Below, one piece after another: positions 47,683 to 54,110 of a stretch of 54,110 nt of DNA (position 1 is the stretch's first letter; each line of letters starts with the position of its first letter). The DNA comes from Gammaproteobacteria bacterium. GTDB taxonomy: Bacteria > Pseudomonadota > Gammaproteobacteria > Enterobacterales > GCA-2746155. The position numbers and the translations under genes are program-made. Under the pieces are notes generated by a model. That model saw only the letters and a program-made list of their open reading frames with translations. It did not search any database and was not told the DNA's origin. Location of the stretch: NCBI GenBank assembly GCA_030589945.1, contig JAUUZN010000007.1, positions 1 to 54,110 of the forward strand. The letters are read 5' to 3'.

Positions 47683-49479
47683 ATGCGCAGTCATTACTGT
47701 GGTCTTCTCAATGCTGAATCAGTTGATTCTTTATCTAATGAAACAATCACTCTTTGTGGTTGGGTTAATCGCCGGCGGGATTTGGGTGGTCTAATCTTTG
47801 TTCAGGTCCGTGATCGTACCGGTATTATCCAGGTTGTCTTTGAACCCGATAATGCTGATTTATTTAAGCAGTCCGAAATGCTTAGGAATGAATTTGTTGT
47901 TAAAGTCGAAGGATCTTTGAGAGCCCGCCCTAAAGATATGATCAACAAAGACATGATAACGGGTGAGATAGAAATAGTTGCGACGAACTTAACGGTCCTC
48001 AATAAATCTGAACCTCCCGTGGTTCCCGTAGACGGGCATCAAAATGTTTCGGAAGAATTACGACTCAAATATCGTTACCTCGATTTACGCCGTCCTGAAA
48101 TGCAACAGCAACTATTGATTCGTGCCAAGGTTACCAAAGCACTGAGGGATCATTTGGATGAAGATGGTTTTACAGATATTGAAACACCGTTTTTAACAAA
48201 GGCTACGCCTGAGGGTGCAAGAGATTATTTGGTGCCGAGTCGCGTCCATCCAAATAACTTTTACGCCTTGCCACAATCGCCTCAGTTATTTAAACAGCTA
48301 CTGATGATGTCAGGGTTTGATCGATACTATCAAATTGTGCGTTGTTTCAGAGATGAAGACTTACGTGCAGATCGACAACCTGAATTTACTCAATTAGATA
48401 TTGAGGCTTCCTTTATAGATGAAGACACGATTATGTCTGCGACTGAGACAATGATCTGTAAAGTCTTTAAATCTGTTTTGGGTGAAGAATTACCCGCACC
48501 TTTCTTGAGAATGCCTCACTCTGAAGCAATGGAGCGTTATGGTTCTGATAAACCTGATCTTCGCATGGATATGGAATTAATCACTGTTGATGATCTCGTT
48601 GCAGAGGTTGATTTTAAAGTCTTTAATGCACCGGCCAATGATGAAAATGGACGTGTTGCATTGCTTTGCGTTAAGGGTAAAGCAACAGAAATAAGTCGTA
48701 AAAAAATCGACGAGTACACGGCCTATGTTAGCCGATACGGTGCCCGGGGTCTTGCATGGATTAAAGTTAACGATCGCGAAGCAGGATTAGAAGGATTGCA
48801 ATCGCCAATCGTGAAGTTTTTAACAGCCGAAGCCGCAGAAGCTATCTTAAAGCGTTGTGGCGCAGAATCTGGAGACATTCTCTTCTTTGCTGCAGATAAG
48901 TCAAACGTTGTTGCCGATGCCTTGGGTAATTTAAGACTGAAACTGGGTAAAGATTTCGAACTGATGAGCAATGAATGGTGTCCTCTTTGGGTTGTAGATT
49001 TCCCCATGTTTGAAGAAATTGAAGGTGGGCTTCACGCCCTTCATCACCCATTTACAGCGCCTCAGGTTAATACCATTGAAGAATTACAGTCAAATCCGTC
49101 AAAGGTTTTGTCGAAAGCCTACGATATGGTTCTAAACGGTACTGAACTCGGTGGTGGCTCTATTCGTATTCATGATCAAGCCATGCAGTCTGCTGTTTTT
49201 GAATTATTGGGTATTGCTGAAGAAGAACAACAAAGTAAATTTGGATTTTTACTTGAAGCCTTAAAATATGGCTGCCCTCCGCATGGTGGAATTGCATTCG
49301 GGCTCGATCGTTTAGTCATGCTGATGACCGGTTCAAGTTCTATACGAGACGTTATTGCTTTCCCAAAAACGACCAATGCAAGTTGTCTGTTGACTGATGC
49401 ACCCGCTAAAGTCTCAGAAGCGCAGCTCAATGAATTGAAGCTACAGCTTGAACAGGTGGGTGGCGAAGATTCAGAGTGA
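47683..49479 (+). CDS. aspS: Aspartyl-tRNA synthetase
   Basis: Class IIb enzyme of 598 residues. N-terminal OB fold ([20 protein letters not shown]), motif 1/2 region [20 protein letters not shown] and [20 protein letters not shown], the bacterial GAD insert (about 290-420), motif 3 [13 protein letters not shown]. The full-size bacterial form. Followed by yebC after 92 bases. Confidence 0.97.
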   Translation: MRSHYCGLLNAESVDSLSNETITLCGWVNRRRDLGGLIFVQVRDRTGIIQVVFEPDNADLFKQSEMLRNEFVVKVEGSLRARPKDMINKDMITGEIEIVATNLTVLNKSEPPVVPVDGHQNVSEELRLKYRYLDLRRPEMQQQLLIRAKVTKALRDHLDEDGFTDIETPFLTKATPEGARDYLVPSRVHPNNFYALPQSPQLFKQLLMMSGFDRYYQIVRCFRDEDLRADRQPEFTQLDIEASFIDEDTIMSATETMICKVFKSVLGEELPAPFLRMPHSEAMERYGSDKPDLRMDMELITVDDLVAEVDFKVFNAPANDENGRVALLCVKGKATEISRKKIDEYTAYVSRYGARGLAWIKVNDREAGLEGLQSPIVKFLTAEAAEAILKRCGAESGDILFFAADKSNVVADALGNLRLKLGKDFELMSNEWCPLWVVDFPMFEEIEGGLHALHHPFTAPQVNTIEELQSNPSKVLSKAYDMVLNGTELGGGSIRIHDQAMQSAVFELLGIAEEEQQSKFGFLLEALKYGCPPHGGIAFGLDRLVMLMTGSSSIRDVIAFPKTTNASCLLTDAPAKVSEAQLNELKLQLEQVGGEDSE

Positions 49480-49571
49480 GCGAAGGTACATTAAAAATAG
49501 TGTTTGATAATATTTGATATCATTCCATAAGAAAACAATAATAGAACAATCAATTTAGCGGAGAAAAAATA

Positions 49572-50318
49572 ATGGCAGGTCATAGTAAATGGGCAAATAT
49601 CCAACATCGGAAAAAAGCTCAGGATGCTAAACGAGGTAAACTTTTTACTAAGTTGATTCGTGAAATTGTCGTTGCAGCTCGATTGGGTGGCGGTGATGTT
49701 GATGCGAATCCTAGTTTACGTGCAATTATCGATAAATCACTTTCTGCAAATATGACACGCGATACCATTGAACGAGCTGTAAAACGTGGCGCAGGTGGCA
49801 CAGAGGATGATAATGTTGAAGAATTGGTCTATGAAGGATATGGACCGGGTGGTGTTGCCGTACTTGTAGAATGCTTGACTGATAATCGTAATCGAACTGT
49901 TGCTGAAGTTCGATACGCCTTTACAAAATCCGGTGGTAATTTAGGTACCGATGGTTCGGTAGCCTACATGTTTAAAAAATGTGGACAGATCATCTATGCA
50001 CCCGGTGCTGATGAAGAACAATTAATGGATGTTGCACTTGAATCGGGTGCTGAAGACATCATTGCACATGAAGATGGTTCCTTTGAAGTTATCACTTCTG
50101 TTGAATCTTTTGGTGAGGTTAAGGATGCACTCGATGCCGCTAAGTTTGAATCAGTGAATGCTGAACTGACTCGATTACCTGAAAATACTTCAGAGCTTGA
50201 CACCTCTTCAGCTGAAAAATTATTACGTCTTGTGGATAATTTAGAAGATCTCGATGACACTCAGGACGTTTTCCATAATGCTGAAATACCAGAAGAAGTT
50301 CTGGCGGCGATGGACTGA
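49572..50318 (+). CDS. yebC: YebC/TACO1 family translation factor
   Basis: A 248-residue protein with [20 protein letters not shown] at the start and [20 protein letters not shown] in the middle, both strong family marks. YebC proteins act at the ribosome in translating polyproline-type stretches; older annotation calls them transcriptional regulators. Next to ruvC (8 bases), the classical yebC-ruvC linkage. Confidence 0.96.
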   Translation: MAGHSKWANIQHRKKAQDAKRGKLFTKLIREIVVAARLGGGDVDANPSLRAIIDKSLSANMTRDTIERAVKRGAGGTEDDNVEELVYEGYGPGGVAVLVECLTDNRNRTVAEVRYAFTKSGGNLGTDGSVAYMFKKCGQIIYAPGADEEQLMDVALESGAEDIIAHEDGSFEVITSVESFGEVKDALDAAKFESVNAELTRLPENTSELDTSSAEKLLRLVDNLEDLDDTQDVFHNAEIPEEVLAAMD

Positions 50319-50326
50319 GGTAAACC

Positions 50327-50851
50327 TTGACCGTTATCTTAGGAATTGATCCTGGTTCTCGTACCACCGGATACGGGGTTATTCGCGTTGAAGGTCAAAA
50401 ACAATTCTATTTAGACAGTGGTTGTATCCGTGTGGTCGCACCCAATAAAAGTATGCCACTGGCTGAACGACTGCGCATTATCTTTGATGGCATATCCAAT
50501 GTTATTTCAGACTTCCACCCTGACGAAGTGGCCATTGAACAGGTTTTTATGGCTCGCAATGCAGATTCTGCTTTGAAATTAGGTCAGGCAAGGGGAGTTG
50601 CTATGGTTGCTGCCTCTGTTCATGCCATTGAGGTTGCTGAGTATTCTGCTTTACAAATTAAAAAGTCGGTGGTGGGTACTGGTCGAGCCGATAAATCACA
50701 GGTTCAGCATATGGTTAAATCTATTCTTCGATTATCAGGAACGCCTCAAGCAGACGCTGCTGATGCACTTGCTGTCGCTCTTTGTCATGCTAACACTAGA
50801 AGTAGCCTAGCCGCTTTTGCACGAGGTGGCGCTGTAGAACGCCGACGCTAA
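50327..50851 (+). CDS. ruvC: Holliday junction resolvase RuvC
   Basis: A 174-residue RNase H-fold endonuclease. Catalytic acids: Asp in [13 protein letters not shown] (D7), Glu in VAIEQVF, and Asps in [17 protein letters not shown] start with GAGGTAAACC before it. RuvA and RuvB follow only after an inserted opposite-strand gene, so ruvC is separated from ruvAB by 1885 bases. Confidence 0.97.
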   Translation: MTVILGIDPGSRTTGYGVIRVEGQKQFYLDSGCIRVVAPNKSMPLAERLRIIFDGISNVISDFHPDEVAIEQVFMARNADSALKLGQARGVAMVAASVHAIEVAEYSALQIKKSVVGTGRADKSQVQHMVKSILRLSGTPQADAADALAVALCHANTRSSLAAFARGGAVERRR

Positions 50852-50858
50852 AAAATCA

Positions 50859-52508
50859 TCAAGAAGACTGTCTAAAGAATGTAACTGCCATGATTGACGA
50901 TGCGCTCAATCCTTCAAAATCGGTTGCAATAATCTCAATGTTAATGGAGTCAGAATGAGTTTCAGGCGGATGAAATGAAAACGTTCGAGTCATCCGATCA
51001 AACTTTACCCATCCAGGCAAATTCTCTCCCGATTCAAGTGTGGCGTGAAATTTCAAAGCATCACCAATATCGGGATCAACAAAGGTACATTCGCTAATAC
51101 TGAATTTGGATATTGTACCCACTGGCATGTTTAAATCTGGAATGGTGGCCATGAGTTCTGGAGGAGAATTACCTTGAGATTTTTGTACTTCAATCTTATT
51201 GTAATGGCCGACTTTCCAAGCAATAAAGAACAGCGCAAAAGCTAAAATTAGATTACTGGCAATGAAGGCACTAACGCCAAGATCATAATATTGAACGCCT
51301 ATGTAGATAAATATTCCGTAGAGCAGATCGCCAAATCGATAGAAGAAGGTTTCAATGGTGGTCTTGCCTAAATATTTAAGTTTTCTGGGTACCGGTAAAA
51401 ATAAGGCATGTCGAGTGGTATTTTGGACGGAGTAATTGGCACTATTTTCTAAAGTCATTGCTAGGCGTATTAATGCAAAGACAGGAAAGAACAGCATCAT
51501 GCCATAGCCAATGATCATTATCACTGGTAACACCAGTACCGTTCCGCGAATTCCTATCCATTTAAATAGCCTTGAAACGACAAAGAGTTGTAGCAAAAAG
51601 CTTCCCAAGGTAATCCATGAATAATAGCTAGAATAAAATTGACCCTGCCAAGAACTAACACTGGTAATGACACCTTCGCTTAACAGTGCCTTACTATGCT
51701 CATCCACCAGTCTTGCGAGAATATATTCACCGGTAGAATTGACGAATATTAATATCACTACAAAAAGTGCTATTAACAATAAATAGTTACTTTTAAAGAC
51801 TACTGAAAACCCATCAAGCCATTTATTGGATGATTCTTCATGGTGAAGAGGTGCGTCATTGCTAGCGATATTTGGAATCGTACCATTAATTAAACTAGTA
51901 ATATAAACGGTGATGAGTAACAGGGCGGCAGCTAATGCCATGACACCGGTGATACCAAAAATTGGTAAGATAGGTCCTGCAATGCGAGAACCTAACCAGG
52001 CGCCAAAGGTAGCGCCTACGGCTAATATTACAAATAACCGCTGCCCACATCGTACGTTATAGGAGTCTGCTGCAAAGGCCCAAAATTGTGCAACAACCAT
52101 GACACTGAAAATTCCTAGCCAAATATAGAAGGCCATACCCACATTGATATTAAGATATTGACCAATGGCAAAAAGAGCTAGGTTTGAAATAAAGAATAAA
52201 AGTACACGATTGATGATGGTACTTCGGACTTCACTGTCAGCGTACTTATGATAGAGGACCGAGAAAAATGGGATGATGAGCATTAGCAAACCAGCCTGAA
52301 TGGCTGTGGCATAACTTTTAAACTCAGCTCCACCATAGGCGAGAATTAGAGGCTCACGAATGACCTTTAATAGGTAGTAGGCAGCCATTAAAAGTGAGGC
52401 GTTGAGAGTCAGTAAAACACAGCTTTTTCCTTCGCCCGGTCGAACAACACTAATTAGATTTAGAAGACGTTCGTACCAATTGTGATTTTGCGAATCCCCA
52501 ACAGACAT
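50859..52508 (-). CDS. NTT-type nucleotide transporter-like protein with C-terminal cadherin-like domain
   Basis: Residues about 25-435 form a polytopic membrane domain with about eleven to twelve helices, with VRPGEGKSCVLLTLNASLLM, AYYLLKVIREPLIL, and RCGQRLFVILAVGATFGAWL resembling the ATP/ADP translocase (NTT/Npt) family. Residues about 460-549 are soluble and have the pattern FVDPDIGDALKFHATLESG, LPGWVKFDRMTRTFSFHPP and INIEIIATDFEGLSASS, the hallmark of dystroglycan-type cadherin (CADG/He-PIG) domains. I know of no such fusion. The start at 52508 has GGGAA upstream; an earlier GTG frame would add 19 hydrophobic residues. It lies inverted between ruvC and ruvA. Substrate unknown. Confidence 0.78.
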   Translation of the reverse strand: MSVGDSQNHNWYERLLNLISVVRPGEGKSCVLLTLNASLLMAAYYLLKVIREPLILAYGGAEFKSYATAIQAGLLMLIIPFFSVLYHKYADSEVRSTIINRVLLFFISNLALFAIGQYLNINVGMAFYIWLGIFSVMVVAQFWAFAADSYNVRCGQRLFVILAVGATFGAWLGSRIAGPILPIFGITGVMALAAALLLITVYITSLINGTIPNIASNDAPLHHEESSNKWLDGFSVVFKSNYLLLIALFVVILIFVNSTGEYILARLVDEHSKALLSEGVITSVSSWQGQFYSSYYSWITLGSFLLQLFVVSRLFKWIGIRGTVLVLPVIMIIGYGMMLFFPVFALIRLAMTLENSANYSVQNTTRHALFLPVPRKLKYLGKTTIETFFYRFGDLLYGIFIYIGVQYYDLGVSAFIASNLILAFALFFIAWKVGHYNKIEVQKSQGNSPPELMATIPDLNMPVGTISKFSISECTFVDPDIGDALKFHATLESGENLPGWVKFDRMTRTFSFHPPETHSDSINIEIIATDFEGLSASSIMAVTFFRQSS

Positions 52509-52735
52509 CTTGTTCCCTTTAGAATGACCAGTTAATCGTAAAAATAATAGCACAAATACTACCAATCACAACGATACTTATTCAAGCATAGAATAATTGT
52601 GGATGTAGCGAAATGTTTCAAATCGGTCAGATTGAAATGAAATCTAACACCTTCAGTGTACGAATTTAGTTTAAAGCCGCTCAGCAATTCGCTACACTCA
52701 TTATCCAAAGGTTCATTCAGGGTAAATCTTATAAA

Positions 52736-53359
52736 ATGATTGGTCGAATTCGTGGCATTCTTGTAGAAAATGAGGCACCAATCTTATTAATTGAGGCCGC
52801 AGGTGTAGGTTATGAAGTTCAGGCACCGCTGGGGACCTGCTGTGATTTAACCAATATTGGCGATGAAGTCATTTTGCACACTCATTTGAGTGTCAGTGAA
52901 AATGCACATCAACTGTATGGGTTTATTAGTTTAAGAGATCGAAGTTTATTTCGTAGTTTGATAAAGATTAGCGGCGTGGGGCCTAAGCTTGGGCTCGCAA
53001 TTCTATCCGGCATGGCGCCGGATCAATTTTTTAGCTGTATTCAAGGTGGTGAAGTTTCACAGTTGGTGAAAATCGCCGGTGTCGGTAAAAAGACCGCGGA
53101 ACGATTGATCATTGAATTGAAGGATAAGTTGAAAGGATTTGAATCAACCAGCGCCAATACTAATCAATCACATGGGCAGGATCCTTCAAAGGTATCCATT
53201 CATGCTGTAATGACAGAGGTACAATCTGCCTTGATGTCATTGGGCTATAGGTCACATGATGCAGAAAGGGTGGTCTCTCGTTTGGCAGAAGAACATGACT
53301 TTGTAACCACCCCAAGTTCTGAACTTATCAGGCTTGCTCTGAAAGGTAGCGTAGTATGA
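52736..53359 (+). CDS. ruvA: Holliday junction DNA helicase subunit RuvA
   Basis: A 207-residue tetrameric junction-binding protein. N-terminal OB fold ([20 protein letters not shown]), two helix-hairpin-helix motifs ([15 protein letters not shown] and [18 protein letters not shown]), and the C-terminal RuvB-contacting domain. The stop overlaps the ruvB start (ATGA). The 170 bases upstream should hold the ruvAB promoter. Confidence 0.97.
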   Translation: MIGRIRGILVENEAPILLIEAAGVGYEVQAPLGTCCDLTNIGDEVILHTHLSVSENAHQLYGFISLRDRSLFRSLIKISGVGPKLGLAILSGMAPDQFFSCIQGGEVSQLVKIAGVGKKTAERLIIELKDKLKGFESTSANTNQSHGQDPSKVSIHAVMTEVQSALMSLGYRSHDAERVVSRLAEEHDFVTTPSSELIRLALKGSVV

Positions 53360-54110
53360 TTGAATCTGATCGACTGATATCAGCCGCAGACACTGGACAG
53401 GAAGAGGTTATAGACCGCGCAATACGTCCAACGAAACTCTCAGATTATCGAGGCCAGCCTCAGGTTCAAGAGCAGATGGGGGTGTTCATACAGGCCGCGA
53501 AGCAACGACATGAAGCCCTTGACCATCTACTTATATTTGGACCTCCGGGGCTTGGTAAAACAACATTAGCAAATATTGTCGCCAACGAGATGGATGTCAA
53601 TATTAGGCATACTTCGGGACCAGTATTAGAAAAAGCGGGTGACTTGGCCGCATTACTAACCAATCTTGAGGCTAATGATGTTCTCTTTATTGATGAAATC
53701 CACCGCCTCAGTGCGGTGGTCGAAGAGATTCTTTATCCAGCTCTTGAAGACTATCAGCTCGACATTATGATTGGTGAAGGTCCTGCTGCACGTTCGATTA
53801 AACTCGATTTACAACCTTTTACACTTGTTGGAGCGACCACAAGAGCTGGACTACTCACGTCTCCTTTGCGAGATCGATTTGGTATTGTCCAACGCCTCGA
53901 ATTTTATAATGTTAAAGATCTCACGGCCATTGTGTTGCGCTCGGGAAGAATTCTCAAACTATCGATTGATGAAAAGGGCGCTACAGAAATTGCAAAACGT
54001 TCAAGAGGGACGCCTCGAATTGCAAATCGTCTTTTACGTCGAGTTAGAGATTTTGCAGAGGTTAAGGCCGATGGAGATATAACTAATCAGGTGGCGAACG
54101 ATGCATTGGA
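53356..54110 (+). CDS. ruvB: Holliday junction DNA helicase subunit RuvB, 5' part (runs off window)
   Basis: ATG at 53356 overlaps the ruvA stop. AAA+ motor with [18 protein letters not shown] near the start, Walker [10 protein letters not shown], Walker [11 protein letters not shown] and the sensor segment [18 protein letters not shown]. The frame stays open to the window end, about 251 residues of the usual 335, so the C-terminal winged-helix domain lies outside. Confidence 0.97.
   Translation, partial: MIESDRLISAADTGQEEVIDRAIRPTKLSDYRGQPQVQEQMGVFIQAAKQRHEALDHLLIFGPPGLGKTTLANIVANEMDVNIRHTSGPVLEKAGDLAALLTNLEANDVLFIDEIHRLSAVVEEILYPALEDYQLDIMIGEGPAARSIKLDLQPFTLVGATTRAGLLTSPLRDRFGIVQRLEFYNVKDLTAIVLRSGRILKLSIDEKGATEIAKRSRGTPRIANRLLRRVRDFAEVKADGDITNQVANDAL

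Overview
The window is a chromosomal segment of an AT-leaning, aerobic, didermic gammaproteobacterium. The gene orders are standard for that class: mreBCD-rng-yhdP-tldD, rplM-rpsI-petABC-sspAB, rsmI divergent from lpoA-yraN-diaA-dolP, rnhB-dnaE-accA-tilS, and aspS-yebC-ruvC-ruvA-ruvB. A complete cytochrome bc1 operon argues against Enterobacteriaceae and suggests a free-living, marine-type lineage. I cannot name the genus from sequence alone. I saw no rRNA, tRNA, prophage, insertion sequence or CRISPR array.

Layout. 1-725 is the 3' part of a magnesium transporter (mgtE). 1002-4857 is an unusual four-gene set: dapB, dapD, a type III-fold PLP decarboxylase and an AstE/aspartoacylase-like zinc deacylase. 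4854-8351 holds pmbA, darP and tldD. 8438-16481 is the minus-strand cell-shape operon mreB-mreC-mreD-rng-yhdP, continuing to tldD. 16697-20264 carries four minus-strand genes: rhodanese, VC0807-type membrane protein, an unknown exported protein and a DUF885 metallopeptidase. 20557-28976 holds zapG, def, an alpha/beta hydrolase, zapE, the ribosomal pair, bc1 and sspAB. 29020-34718 contains the lpoA cluster, rsmI, the RNase P RNA and rnhB. 35000-43555 is dnaE-accA-tilS and a GAF-GAF-GGDEF-EAL protein. 43677-47190 is proS-lytic transglycosylase-patatin (minus). 47378-54110 is the aspS-yebC-ruvC-ruvA-ruvB block, interrupted by a minus-strand nucleotide-transporter-like protein with a C-terminal cadherin-like domain.

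The most interesting signal is non-coding. Four copies of a structured palindromic element lie at 752-848 (minus orientation), 23687-23802, 33565-33680 and 34757-34887 (plus). They share a core of about 55 bases containing two small hairpins. Each core is enclosed by inverted-repeat arms that are near-perfectly self-complementary but different in every copy; three copies have arms of exactly 30 bases. The core shows a compensatory base-pair change, and one copy has a longer nested hairpin. Genes next to the copies show strong strand composition skew (A+C-rich on the strand carrying the core), including the plus-strand genes mgtE and dapB beside the inverted copy, which are G+T-rich instead.

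Other points worth a look are an apparent AUC start codon in mreC, the dap/decarboxylase/deacylase operon, the transporter-CADG fusion, and an orphan terminator suggesting a small RNA near 20.4 kb.
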